Positions 34,569 through 43,022 are shown, counted from the first letter of the stretch. The stretch: DNA of 47,130 nucleotides from JBBDSV01 sp040904785 (GCA_040904785.1 JBBDSV010000026.1:1-47130), one strand, 5' to 3'. Numbers and translations are program-made. The notes: generated by a model not told the origin, from the letters alone.

Positions 34569-36080
34569 ATGAGGGGCGCGACAGTGGGCGACGGCGGGGT
34601 GACGGACACGTCGGAGACGGCCGCGCACGTCGCGCGTCAGTGGACCGGGCGGATCGTCGGCATCGTCGCCGCTGGCGTTGTGTATGTCGTGCTCGACGCC
34701 GAAACGCTTGGAACGAGTGCGCGCACCACCGCGTCAGTCGGGGCACTCATGGCGGTCTGGTGGATGACCGAGGCGGTGCCGCTTGCGGTCACGTCGTTGC
34801 TTCCCGTCGCGCTCTTCCCCGTGTTGGGCATCGCCGACGTCGCGGATGCGACGCGACCGTACGCGAGCGACATCATCTTCCTCTTCGGCGGGGGTTTCGT
34901 GCTCGCCGCCGCGGTTCAGCGCTGGGATTTGCACCGCCGCATCGCTCTGTCAACGGTCCTGATGGTCGGGACGGCGCCCCGGCGGCTGGTCGGCGGGTTC
35001 ATGCTCGCTGCAGCGTTCCTGTCCATGTGGGTCAGCAACTCTGCCACAACCGTGATGATGTTGCCGATTGGCACGTCGGTGGTGGCCATGGTCCACCGTC
35101 AGCTCGATGCGGAGCAGGCCGACGCGGCCCAGCGCGCACGGTGGCGCGATTTCGGGACCGCGTTGTTGCTTGCGATCGCCTACGCGGCAAGCATCGGATC
35201 TGTTGCCACGATCATCGGGACGCCGCCCAATGGCATCCTCGTGGGATTTCTCGCCGAGCAGGGTCAGGCGGTCGGATTCGCCCAGTGGATGCGCTTCGGC
35301 GTGCCGGTGGCTGTCGTTTTCCTCGTTATCGCCTGGTGGTTGCTGACCCGTGTGGTGTTCCGTTTGCCGTCGCGCGGGTTCGCCGGCGGCGAGACGGCCA
35401 TTCGTGCCGAACTCGCGCGGCTCGGCAGGTGGTCGGCCGGTGAACGTGCAACGGCGACGGTGTTCGTCGCAACGGCTGGCGCATGGATCGGCCGTCCGTT
35501 ACTCGCTGAACTCCCTGGACTCGCCGGGCTGACGGACGCGTCGATTGCGATCGGCGCCGCCGTCGTGCTGTTCCTCATCCCGGTCGACGTACGGCGCGGA
35601 CGGATGGTGCTCGACGCGGGGGCGTTGAACCGCATCCCGTGGAATGTGCTTCTGCTGTTCGGTGGCGGGCTGAGTCTCGCACGGGCAGTCGGGGAGACCG
35701 GGTTGGCGGCGTTCTTCGGCGCCCAGTTGGTGCGGCTCGGCGACTTGCCCGGCATCGTCGTCGTGCTTGCTGTCGCCGCGGTCGTGATCCTTCTCACCGA
35801 GATCACCTCGAACACAGCCACCACGGCCGTGCTCCTCCCGGTACTGGCCGGCGTTGCCGTCGCGATCGGCACCGAGGTGATCGATCTCGTCCTTCCGGCC
35901 GCAGTCGTGGCGACGTTCGCGTTCATGTTGCCCGTGGCGACGCCGCCCAACGCCATCGCGTACGCGTCGGGGCACATCACCGTCGCGCAGATGGCGCGTG
36001 CGGGCGCATTGCTGAACGTCGTCGGCGTTGTCGTCGCAACGTTGGCAGCGGTGCTGGTGGCGCCACACGTCTTTGGCTGA
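34569..36080 (+). CDS. DASS/SLC13-type anion symporter
   Basis: A 503-residue membrane transporter of the divalent anion:sodium symporter family (dicarboxylates, sulfate, phosphate). The first sodium/substrate motif reads SMWVSNSATTVMMLPIG, with the SNT-like SNS; the second repeat has LTEITSNTATTAVLLPVLAG with a canonical SNT and VATPPNAIAYASG. These are the two re-entrant hairpin motifs of the fold. About eleven helices are visible. The start could be ATG 34569 or a GTG a few codons later; no ribosome site decides it. Substrate cannot be read from sequence. Confidence 0.9.
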   Translation: MRGATVGDGGVTDTSETAAHVARQWTGRIVGIVAAGVVYVVLDAETLGTSARTTASVGALMAVWWMTEAVPLAVTSLLPVALFPVLGIADVADATRPYASDIIFLFGGGFVLAAAVQRWDLHRRIALSTVLMVGTAPRRLVGGFMLAAAFLSMWVSNSATTVMMLPIGTSVVAMVHRQLDAEQADAAQRARWRDFGTALLLAIAYAASIGSVATIIGTPPNGILVGFLAEQGQAVGFAQWMRFGVPVAVVFLVIAWWLLTRVVFRLPSRGFAGGETAIRAELARLGRWSAGERATATVFVATAGAWIGRPLLAELPGLAGLTDASIAIGAAVVLFLIPVDVRRGRMVLDAGALNRIPWNVLLLFGGGLSLARAVGETGLAAFFGAQLVRLGDLPGIVVVLAVAAVVILLTEITSNTATTAVLLPVLAGVAVAIGTEVIDLVLPAAVVATFAFMLPVATPPNAIAYASGHITVAQMARAGALLNVVGVVVATLAAVLVAPHVFG

Positions 36081-36131
36081 TGATGGGCTGGTTCGTCCGC
36101 GAACGCGCACGCAATTGGTGCGGCCGCGCTA

Positions 36132-36155
36132 CCACGTGTTGCGCGACCCACGTGT
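36132..36155. promoter_or_regulatory. direct repeat CCACGTGT upstream of the histidine kinase
   Basis: CCACGTGT occurs at 36132-36139 and 36148-36155, 16 bp apart, each containing the palindrome CACGTG. A TAAGGT box at 36169-36174 lies just downstream. The arrangement suits an operator for a dimeric regulator. The rest of the 120-nt gap shows nothing else. Confidence 0.4.
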
Positions 36156-36200
36156 CACCCGTGCCGCGTAAGGTGGCCGAAACGCACCCGATGGGGGGCA

Positions 36201-37478
36201 ATGCACCGGTTGTTGTCCGGTCGCGACTGGCACGCACCGCGCGACATCGATCACTATCGACGTGCCGAGCGTGCCTTCGTCGCCGCCCGATTCGTCGTGG
36301 TGCTGCTGATCGCCGCGGAGAGCAGTCGCTTCGCCGCGCACAACAGTCCGGTGTCGACCACGGCGCTGCTGCTGGGTGCGACGCTCGCGGCGCTCAACGT
36401 CGGTGTCTACCTCGCGGTGCGGGTTGTGCACGCCGTCGCTCACGCCCGCATGCTCGCGTTGGCAGCCATCGTGCTCGACTTCGCGCTCGCCACGAGCTTC
36501 GTATGGCTCTACGTCGCAGACCTGCGCTCCGGCCACGTCCTGCTGTACTTCCTCGTCGTCGTGCAGGCCGCCGTCAAGTTCGAACTCCCCGGCGCTCTGG
36601 TGGCGTGGTTCGTCAGCGCCGCGACCTATCTCGCCAAGGAACTGTGGGTCGCCGACGTCATCGGGATCACCCTCGACGTGTCCTGGGCGTCGTACCGGCT
36701 GGGAATCATGCTGATCATCGGCATCGGCATGGGCTTCTACGCCCGGGAACTCGCGCAGGCGCATGCGGCACTCACCCAAGCCATGCGAGAGGTGCGCGAT
36801 GGCCAGCAGTGGCGTGACGCCTTCGTCGACATGCTCGCCCACGATCTTCGGGCCCCGGTGGGCACCACTGCGGCGGTGAGCGCGACGCTGTACGAGCGCA
36901 TCGACGTCCTGTCACACGACGAGGTTCGTGGTCTGGCCGGCGCGATCAATCGGCAGTCGCAGCGTGCCTTGCGGCTCGCGGACGATCTGCTCGACCTCGC
37001 ACGCATCCGCGCCGGACGGCTCGTGTTGCGGCCCCAGCGTGTCGACGTCACGGCGCTTGCGGCATCCGTCGTCGATTTGCTCGATGCCGAGGCGCGGCCA
37101 TCAGTGCGCATCGAGACGCCAGACGCGATCGTCGCCGACGTCGACCGTGCGCGCGCCGAGCAGGTGCTCGTCAATCTGGTCGACAACGCCGTGCGGCACG
37201 GTGTTCCGCCCGTCCGCATCCGCGTGGTGCGCGTCGATGACACGATCGAGGTGCACGTTGCCGATCACGGCCCAGGTGTTGCCGCCGACGTGCGTGCCAC
37301 GTTGTTCGACCCGCTCGTCACGACTCGCGAAGACGGCACCGGCCTCGGCCTGTGGCTCGCCCGGACACTCGCCGAGGCGCAGGGCGGCACCGTCGAGTAT
37401 CGCCACGAGCCGCAGCCAACGTTCGTGTTCACGCTGCCGGTCACCGCGCCGAATCCGACGTCCCCGGTGGAGGCGTGA
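36201..37478 (+). CDS. sensor histidine kinase
   Basis: A 425-residue membrane kinase: five to six N-terminal helices (about 28-180, no large outer domain), then a HisKA-like dimerisation segment with the phospho-acceptor MLAHDLRAPVG, and an ATPase domain with N-box NLVDNAVRHG, G1 DHGPGV and G2 GTGLGL. The multi-helix sensor part suggests detection of a membrane or intracellular signal. No response regulator is encoded nearby, so it is an orphan kinase. ATG 36201 is preceded by a G-rich stretch. The last 38 nt overlap the convergent phosphatase gene. Confidence 0.9.
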   Translation: MHRLLSGRDWHAPRDIDHYRRAERAFVAARFVVVLLIAAESSRFAAHNSPVSTTALLLGATLAALNVGVYLAVRVVHAVAHARMLALAAIVLDFALATSFVWLYVADLRSGHVLLYFLVVVQAAVKFELPGALVAWFVSAATYLAKELWVADVIGITLDVSWASYRLGIMLIIGIGMGFYARELAQAHAALTQAMREVRDGQQWRDAFVDMLAHDLRAPVGTTAAVSATLYERIDVLSHDEVRGLAGAINRQSQRALRLADDLLDLARIRAGRLVLRPQRVDVTALAASVVDLLDAEARPSVRIETPDAIVADVDRARAEQVLVNLVDNAVRHGVPPVRIRVVRVDDTIEVHVADHGPGVAADVRATLFDPLVTTREDGTGLGLWLARTLAEAQGGTVEYRHEPQPTFVFTLPVTAPNPTSPVEA

Positions 37479-38274
37479 CGAGCCGCTGCGCGAGCTCGCC
37501 CGCGTAGGCCGCGGTGGCCGCCGATGCGGTGGCCGCCGACTGACCCGCATAATCCTGCCCAGGCTTTAACGGCAGCAAGGGGTCGTCGCGCCAGGTCACG
37601 ACCGTCCCTCCCGATTCGCGCAGCAGCACGTGCCCTGCTGCGATATCCCACACGTGCGGGATGATGGCCAGCGACGCAACGGCACTCCCGTCGGCGACGA
37701 GTGCCAGGTCGAGTGCCGTCGATCCCAGGACCCGGACGTTGAGCCGGATTCCCGCGTCGCGCGCACGGCGGGCCGCGGCGGTGGTCAGCAGCACGGCGAT
37801 GTGCCGATTGGCGCGGTCACCCATGTCGACGGGCGTGCGCACCCGGATCGGCAGTCCGTTGCGTTGCGCTCCGCGTCCGTCGAGCGCGACGTAGCGGCGG
37901 TGGAGCGCGGGGGCATCGACGATCCCGAGCACCGGACGGCCCTCGAAGGTGAGCGACATCGAGACACACCAGTAGGGCAGCCCGGTGGTGTAGTTGGACG
38001 TCCCGTCGATCGGATCGATGACCCACGTCCAGGTGTCGTTCGGCGCGCGCGTGTCACCTTCTTCGCTCACGATGCCGTGGCCCGGCAAGTTGGCGCGGAT
38101 CCCTGCACGCAGGCGCTCGTCGGTTTCGACGTCGGCGGCGGTCACCGGTGTTCCGTCGGCCTTGCTGCTGACCGCCTCGGTTCCGCTTCGCCGCACGAGT
38201 TCTGCCCCGATGTCGTCGAGCAGGCGCATCGCCACTGCAGCCGCAGTGTCGAGGTGACGCGCGAACGTGGACAT
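37441..38274 (-). CDS. inositol monophosphatase family protein
   Basis: A 277-residue magnesium-dependent phosphatase of the IMPase fold. Metal-site motifs are the EEGDTR segment (first Glu), WVIDPIDGTSNYTTGLP, and WDIAAGHVLLRESGG near the C-terminus. In Actinobacteria this family includes inositol-1-phosphatases and the histidinol-phosphatase HisN; nothing here discriminates. I chose ATG 38274 rather than an ATG 15 codons earlier because TAATA-like upstream residues are not family-like. A reverse TACCGT box (38307-38312 on the plus strand) fits a -10. Confidence 0.88.
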   Translation of the reverse strand: MSTFARHLDTAAAVAMRLLDDIGAELVRRSGTEAVSSKADGTPVTAADVETDERLRAGIRANLPGHGIVSEEGDTRAPNDTWTWVIDPIDGTSNYTTGLPYWCVSMSLTFEGRPVLGIVDAPALHRRYVALDGRGAQRNGLPIRVRTPVDMGDRANRHIAVLLTTAAARRARDAGIRLNVRVLGSTALDLALVADGSAVASLAIIPHVWDIAAGHVLLRESGGTVVTWRDDPLLPLKPGQDYAGQSAATASAATAAYAGELAQRLVTPPPGTSDSAR

Positions 38275-38411
38275 CGCGGCTCCGGCGCTGGCGAATCGGT
38301 GGCCCGACGGTAGCCGCACGGTGTGTGCAGGTGTCGTGACGGGTCCGCGCCGATGCGACCGTGGGCGGTTTGCCGGTGAACACGGACCTACGATGCGTTC
38401 GGGAGGTGCAC

Positions 38412-39431
38412 ATGGCGGCGAAGGTGACCCGGGAGATCGATGGCCGCACGGTGGCGTTCTCGTCGTGGGACAAACCCTATTTCCCGGCTGTTGGGCTCAC
38501 CAAGGGCGATGTCGTCGAGTACTACCTGGCGGTCGCCGACGCCCTGATGCCCCACTGCGTCGACCGGCCATGCAACCTGGAGCGCTATCCCGACGGCGTG
38601 GCCGGTGATTCGTTCGTGCAGAAGCGGCTGCCGGACAATCGTCCCGACTGGGTCCGCACCGCCGAGGTGACATTCGGTTCGGGTCGCCGTGCGGTTGAAC
38701 TGTGTCCTGCGTCGATTGCGGACATCGCCTGGTCCGTCAATCTCGGGGCGATCACCGTCCACCCCTGGTCACTGCGCATGACCGACGAAAATCGCACCGA
38801 TCCCGACGAACTGCGGGTCGATCTTGACCCGATGCCCGGCGTCGACTGGCCGGCGATCCGACGCGTCACGCGGGTCGTCGGCGAGGTGCTCGCCGAACAC
38901 GGGATCGTCGGGCTGCCCAAGACGTCGGGGGCGACGGGTATGCATGTCATCTGCCGCATCACGCCGCGGCCGTACGTCGACGTCCGCGCGGCGGCCGTCG
39001 CGCTTGCTCGTGAGGTCGAACGGCGGTGTGACGACGCGACGGCATCCTGGTGGAAGGAGGAGCGTGGCCAGTGCGTGTTCCTCGACTACAACCAGAACCT
39101 GTGGGACCGCACCATGGCCTGTGCGTACGCGGTGCGGCCGACGGCGGATGCGCGCGTGTCGCTGCCGTTCCGCTGGGACGAACTCGACGACGTCGAACCG
39201 AAGGACGCGACCGTGACGACCACGCCCGGGTTGCTGCGTGACCGCGGAGACGTCAGCACGGTGCTTGCTGGACGTGCCGACGACATCGACGGCCTGCTCG
39301 CGCTCGCGGCGCGCGACGCGGCGTCGGGGCTCGACGACCTGCCGCTGCCTCCGCACTATCCCAAGTTTCCACGCGAACCGACACGGGTGCCGCCGTCACG
39401 CGCCGCGCGACGAGACGGCGACGCCAGCTGA
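38412..39431 (+). CDS. LigD-type polymerase/primase domain protein
   Basis: A 339-residue stand-alone polymerase domain of the LigD/archaeo-eukaryotic primase family, used in non-homologous end joining to fill or extend ends, preferring ribonucleotides. The catalytic DLDP aspartates are D137 and D139; GLPKTSGATGMHV and the late FLDYNQN and RPTADARVSLPFRWDEL segments are family hallmarks. GGGAGG lies six bases before the ATG. The ATP-dependent ligase that would complete the function is 1 kb away on the other strand, beyond lgt. Ku is not in the window. Confidence 0.92.
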   Translation: MAAKVTREIDGRTVAFSSWDKPYFPAVGLTKGDVVEYYLAVADALMPHCVDRPCNLERYPDGVAGDSFVQKRLPDNRPDWVRTAEVTFGSGRRAVELCPASIADIAWSVNLGAITVHPWSLRMTDENRTDPDELRVDLDPMPGVDWPAIRRVTRVVGEVLAEHGIVGLPKTSGATGMHVICRITPRPYVDVRAAAVALAREVERRCDDATASWWKEERGQCVFLDYNQNLWDRTMACAYAVRPTADARVSLPFRWDELDDVEPKDATVTTTPGLLRDRGDVSTVLAGRADDIDGLLALAARDAASGLDDLPLPPHYPKFPREPTRVPPSRAARRDGDAS

Positions 39432-39434
39432 CCG

Positions 39435-40382
39435 TTACGCCGGTGGGGGATCGTCGTCGGCATCGCCGTCCGCCGGGTCGTCACCCAGCGAATCGGCACC
39501 GTCGTGCTCGTTGTATTCGTCGACGGCCGTGGCCTCAGGCGACAGCGTCTCGTCCGTGGCGTGCGGTGCGATGTCCGCGTGACCGCGCGACTCCCACCAG
39601 CGCAGGCCGATCACGCCGATGAGGACGACCGCGATCGCGATCCAATTGTTGCGCGACAGTCCGAAGTAGCGCTGGACGGTGTCGACCCGCAGCGCTTCGA
39701 TCCAGCCGCGCCCCAGCCCGTAGCCGATCAGGTAGACGAATATCAGCGAACCACGGCGCCGCAGCAGCCCGGCGCGGTCGATGCGCAAAATCACCCAGAC
39801 GAGCGCGAAGTTCCACAGCGACTCGTACAGGAACGTGGGGTGGAACGTCGTCGCCCCCGGGAACCGTGCGGCCGCACTCGCCGGAACCGGATCGACGCGC
39901 AGCGCCCAGGGCAGGTCCGTCGGCCGGCCGAACAGCTCCTGATTGAAGTAGTTGCCCCACCTGCCGACCGCCTGCGCCAGCGGTAGTGCCGGCGCGATCG
40001 CGTCCGTCATCGCCGGCAGGTCGGCACGCTGACGGTGGACGTAGACGATGACCGCCAGCGCGCCGCCGACGAGGCCGCCGAAGAACGCCAATCCACCCTG
40101 CCAGATCGCCAGGATGTCCTGCGGACGCTCGATGAAGGGGCTGGGTCCCCACAGGAACCGGGGGATGACGTAGCCGATACGTCCACCGAGGAAGCCGAAC
40201 AGCAGTGCCAGCAGCACCGCCTTCTCCGCGGTGTCGGCGTCGCCCCCGGACGCCTCGTAGCGCGAAACCGCCATTCTCAGCGCGAAGTAGGCGCCCACCG
40301 CGATGACGATGCCGTACAACCGGACGTCGAGCGGGCCGAGTTCGAGTCCCTGGAACGGCGGCGGCGGAATTGCTGCGAGCAT
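39435..40382 (-). CDS. lgt: prolipoprotein diacylglyceryl transferase
   Basis: A 315-residue membrane enzyme that attaches diacylglycerol to the lipobox cysteine of secreted prolipoproteins. The signature GRWGNYFNQELFG is intact, with LYGIVIAVGAY near the start, FLGGRIGYV, FFGGLVGG and YGLGRGWIEALR. Seven helices are predicted. After the last helix there is an acidic tail of about 45 residues (EYNEHDGADSLGDD region), longer than in well-known Lgt proteins. It sits between the two end-joining genes. A reverse TACCTT box (40410-40415) is a possible -10. Confidence 0.95.
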   Translation of the reverse strand: MLAAIPPPPFQGLELGPLDVRLYGIVIAVGAYFALRMAVSRYEASGGDADTAEKAVLLALLFGFLGGRIGYVIPRFLWGPSPFIERPQDILAIWQGGLAFFGGLVGGALAVIVYVHRQRADLPAMTDAIAPALPLAQAVGRWGNYFNQELFGRPTDLPWALRVDPVPASAAARFPGATTFHPTFLYESLWNFALVWVILRIDRAGLLRRRGSLIFVYLIGYGLGRGWIEALRVDTVQRYFGLSRNNWIAIAVVLIGVIGLRWWESRGHADIAPHATDETLSPEATAVDEYNEHDGADSLGDDPADGDADDDPPPA

Positions 40383-40437
40383 GAGACGCCTGTCGTGACG
40401 GTGTCGGGCAAGGTAGCGGCGGGCGGCTACCGGTTCA

Positions 40438-41487
40438 TCACCGCGTGGCGAACACCAGATCGATCTCTGCTGGCGGCGGTACGTCGAGCTGCGCGAACGT
40501 GCACGACGCCGCGTCGCGGTCCGGCCGCCACCGGCGGAAGCGGGCGGAGTGGCGGAACCGGGTGCCGGTCAGCTGTTCGTAGGCGACCTCGGCGACGAGC
40601 GTGCAGTCGAGCGGTTCCCACGACGTGTCCCGACCGGCGTTCCATCGGTTGACCCCCCGCGGTGCCGCCTGACGGTTCCACGGATGCTCGTCACCGTCGG
40701 TGCGATGGCCGGCCAGCTCGTCGATGAGCTGGCCGCGACGCGATGCGGTGAACGACGAGGCGACGCCGACGGGGATGAGCTTGTCGCCGTCCCACAGGCC
40801 GAGCAACAGCGAACCGACACCGTTGCCATCCTTGTGCCATCGGAACCCGGCGACCACGACGTCGGCGGTGCGCTCGTGCTTGATCTTGAGCAACGTGCGC
40901 TCACCGGCCGCATAGACGCCGTCGCGCGGTTTGGCGATGACGCCGTCGAGCCCCGCACCTTCAAAGCGGTCAAACCAGTCGGCGGCGACATCCGGGTCCG
41001 GCGTCGCCGGCGTCAGGTGCAGCGGTGGTGCGGCGTCGGCAAGCAAGCGCTCGAGTTCCTCGCGGCGCTCGGCGAAGGCGACGTCGCGCAGATCCCGCTC
41101 GCCGACGGCCAGCACGTCGAACGCCACGAACCGCGCCGGCGTCTCGGCGGCCAAGCGCTCGACACGCGAGGTGGCCGGATGGATCCGGTTGGACAGCGCA
41201 TCGAAGTCGAGCGTGCCGCCATGCGGGACGACGAGTTCGCCGTCGAGGACGACCTGGGGCGGCAACTGCCGGCGCAGCGGATCATTGCCATCGCGGTCGA
41301 CGAGTTCCGGGAAGTAGCGGTCGAGGGGCTTGCCGCCGCGGCTCTGCAGGGTCAGTTTGTCACCGTCGCGGAATACGAGGCACCGGAATCCGTCCCACTT
41401 CGGCTCATAGAGATAGTCGCCGATCGGGATCGACCGTGCGAGCTTCGCGAGCATGGGCGCGACCGGTGGCGCCACGATCGGGGGCAT
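40438..41487 (-). CDS. ATP-dependent DNA ligase (LigD/LigC-like)
   Basis: A 349-residue ligase with nucleotidyltransferase and OB domains. The adenylated lysine is K30 in EPKWDGFR; DGELVV, FDVLAVG and VIAKPRDG are motifs III-V; KIKHERTADVVVAGF ends the catalytic domain and the OB fold follows. It matches the stand-alone ligases that pair with LigD polymerase in actinobacterial end joining. ATG 41487 is my start; a longer frame to 41577 would run through the promoter region shared with the leucine leader. A reverse TAGTGT (41579-41574) is its probable -10. Confidence 0.92.
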   Translation of the reverse strand: MPPIVAPPVAPMLAKLARSIPIGDYLYEPKWDGFRCLVFRDGDKLTLQSRGGKPLDRYFPELVDRDGNDPLRRQLPPQVVLDGELVVPHGGTLDFDALSNRIHPATSRVERLAAETPARFVAFDVLAVGERDLRDVAFAERREELERLLADAAPPLHLTPATPDPDVAADWFDRFEGAGLDGVIAKPRDGVYAAGERTLLKIKHERTADVVVAGFRWHKDGNGVGSLLLGLWDGDKLIPVGVASSFTASRRGQLIDELAGHRTDGDEHPWNRQAAPRGVNRWNAGRDTSWEPLDCTLVAEVAYEQLTGTRFRHSARFRRWRPDRDAASCTFAQLDVPPPAEIDLVFATR

Positions 41488-41549
41488 CGCTGTCCTCGCG
41501 CTGTCGCCGCGTCGCCGTGTGCCCACCGCGCACCGGATCCGCGAAAGAG

Positions 41550-41579
41550 TTGCAAAATCCCACGTCGCGCGAAACACTA
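41550..41579. promoter_or_regulatory. divergent promoter region of ligase and leu leader
   Basis: Plus strand: TTGCAA (41550-41555), 17 nt, AACACT (41573-41578); the predicted start (about 41585-41586) falls on the ATG of the leader peptide, implying a leaderless transcript. Minus strand: TAGTGT (41579-41574) for the ligase gene. The two -10 boxes overlap. Confidence 0.45.
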
Positions 41580-41585
41580 CTGGGC

Positions 41586-41693
41586 ATGCGCACGATCAGT
41601 AGTCCCGTTCTCGACCCGGCAGACGCCGGGCGGGCTCGCCTGCGTGCCATTCAGGGCCTTCTGCTGGCTCTCTCGCTTCTGCTGCTCCTTTGA
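41586..41693 (+). CDS. leuL: leucine-rich leader peptide of leuA (attenuator)
   Basis: A 35-codon open frame whose last eleven sense codons encode LLLALSLLLLL, nine leucines, directly before TGA. It ends 95 nt before leuA. Such leaders sense charged leucine tRNA: when leucine is short the ribosome stalls on the Leu run and the downstream RNA refolds to allow leuA expression; leader peptides of this type are known before leuA in Actinobacteria. A small perfect hairpin (CCCGGC agac GCCGGG, 41615-41630) lies inside the frame and may act as the pause structure. The -10 box seven bases upstream suggests translation from a leaderless mRNA, as no ribosome site is present. Confidence 0.8.
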   Translation: MRTISSPVLDPADAGRARLRAIQGLLLALSLLLLL

Positions 41694-41695
41694 TG

Positions 41696-41733
41696 CCGCG
41701 TCGTCGTCCTGCCCCCTTACGACGATGACGCGG
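41696..41733 (+). promoter_or_regulatory. attenuator-like hairpin after the leader peptide
   Basis: CCGCGTCGTCGT (41696-41707) pairs with ACGAC (41719-41723) and GACGCGG (41727-41733), 12 bp with a 3-nt bulge, beginning 2 nt after the leader stop codon. There is no U-run. A second small hairpin CCGCC gag GGCGG (41762-41774) sits just before the AAGGAG ribosome site of leuA and could mask it, so control may be translational. Confidence 0.5.
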
Positions 41734-41788
41734 AGGCCGACACCGGGGATGGCCACATCACCGCCGAGGGCGGCAAGGAGCAGGACCC

Positions 41789-42580
41789 ATGAGCACACCC
41801 GTTGACGTCACCGACGTCACAAGCCAGCTCGATCCCAACGTCACGATCTTCGACACGACCCTGCGCGATGGAGAACAGGCGCCGGGGATTTCCCTCGACG
41901 CCCGCGAAAAGGTCGAGATCGCCGAACAGCTCGCCCGGCTCCAAGTGGATGTCATCGAGGCGGGCTTCTCCGCCGCCTCCCCGGGCGATTTCGACGCGGT
42001 CAAGGCCGTCGCCGAAGTCGTCGGTAACGCGCCGCGCGGGGCGCGCGGACCCGGCGGCTCCGAAGGCGAGACCGATGCGCGCCGACCTCCGGTCATCGCC
42101 GCGCTTGCACGAACCGTCGAGGGAGACGTCGAGGCGGCCGCGAAGTCGTTGGCACCTGCCGAGCGCTTTCGTATCCACACGTTCGTGTCAACATCGGCGA
42201 TCCATCTCGAGAACATGCTGCACGCCACCAAGGAAGACGTGCTCGCCATGACCGCGCAGTCGGTCGCGCATGCGCGCTCCTTCACCGACGACGTGGAGTT
42301 CTCGCCGCAGGACGCGACGCGCACCGACTTCTCGTTCCTCGTGGACGTCGGGCAGGCAGGAATCGGGCCGCTGCGGATCGTCGTCTCCCGTGGACTCAAC
42401 GCGGGCGAGATGATCGTCGGAGACCTGGACGGGTTGCTCGTCGCTGAGACGGCGGGTGCTCCGGTTCGCATGTTCGTCTCCGAGCCTGCAATCGCCGGAG
42501 TCGAGGTCGGAATCGTGGGTGCGTTCGAGGCCGCAGTGGTCGACGACGGAGCCTTCGCGCTGATCTCGACGGCGAGCTAG
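41789..42580 (+). pseudogene. leuA: leuA 5' fragment fused in frame to a phage capsid-like 3' end
   Basis: Codons 1-184 (to about 42340) are the start of 2-isopropylmalate synthase, the first enzyme of leucine synthesis: IFDTTLRDGEQAPG with R26/D27, VIEAGFSAASPGDF, IALART-like PPVIAALART, RIHTFVSTSAIHLE and VEFSPQDATRTDF. The enzyme should continue for over 300 residues, with C-terminal metal-site and leucine-binding domains. Instead, from V185 the sequence is a 79-residue segment of phage character. A Gly/Arg-rich insert (about residues 79-95) is also unusual. Upstream AAGGAG and the leucine leader are intact, so the break is after a normal operon start. The fused 263-residue product should have no LeuA activity. 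Confidence 0.85.
42341..42580 (+). pseudogene. C-terminal fragment of a phage major-capsid-like protein
   Basis: Residues 185-263 of the fused frame (IGPLRIVVSRGLNAGEMIVG ... GVEVGIVGAFEAAVVDDGAF) have the alternating beta pattern of the C-terminal end of tailed-phage coat proteins, and they lie directly before genes for tail and connector proteins, where the coat gene usually sits. The N-terminal part is absent. The identification is from position and pattern only. Confidence 0.45.
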
Positions 42581-42597
42581 GAAAGGGGTGATCTGAA

Positions 42598-43014
42598 GTG
42601 GCTTACACCAAGAAGATCGCCCGTCACGACAAGGTGATGATCGACGGCACGGACGTCTCGAACGCATTCCGCCAGGCAGGTTTCACTGGCTCGAACGCAG
42701 TCGAGGACGTGACCGGGTTCTCGCTCACCGGCAATGCTGAGGAGATCGCTGGACGAACGACCACCGGATTCTCGGGTGAGTTCTATTACACCGAGGAGTC
42801 GGCGGCGATCATCTACCCGATCTTCCAGGCACGCGACATCGTCGAGATGTCGTGGCAGCCGGATGGACTCGTGGACGCGACCCGAGAGATCTACATCGGG
42901 AACGTCCAGATCAACGAGTTCTCACCGTCGAACACGGTCGGGGCAGTGATGACTTCACCCTTCTCCGCTTCTGCAGCGGACGCGGACGGCATCACGGTCA
43001 CCGACTTCACGTAA
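42598..43014 (+). CDS. phage tail-tube-like protein
   Basis: A 138-residue beta-rich protein with no cysteine. The pattern IDGTDVSNAFRQ, VEDVTGFSLTGNAEEIAGRT, GEFYYTEESAAIIYPIF, REIYIGNVQINEFSPSNTVG and PFSASAADADG resembles small tail-tube subunits of long-tailed phages. It starts with GTG, 7 nt after a strong GAAAGGGGTG ribosome site. It is bounded by the capsid-like fragment upstream and a terminator-like hairpin downstream, as expected for a highly expressed virion gene. A head decoration protein is an alternative. Confidence 0.6.
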   Translation: MAYTKKIARHDKVMIDGTDVSNAFRQAGFTGSNAVEDVTGFSLTGNAEEIAGRTTTGFSGEFYYTEESAAIIYPIFQARDIVEMSWQPDGLVDATREIYIGNVQINEFSPSNTVGAVMTSPFSASAADADGITVTDFT

Positions 43015-43022
43015 CGGAACAC

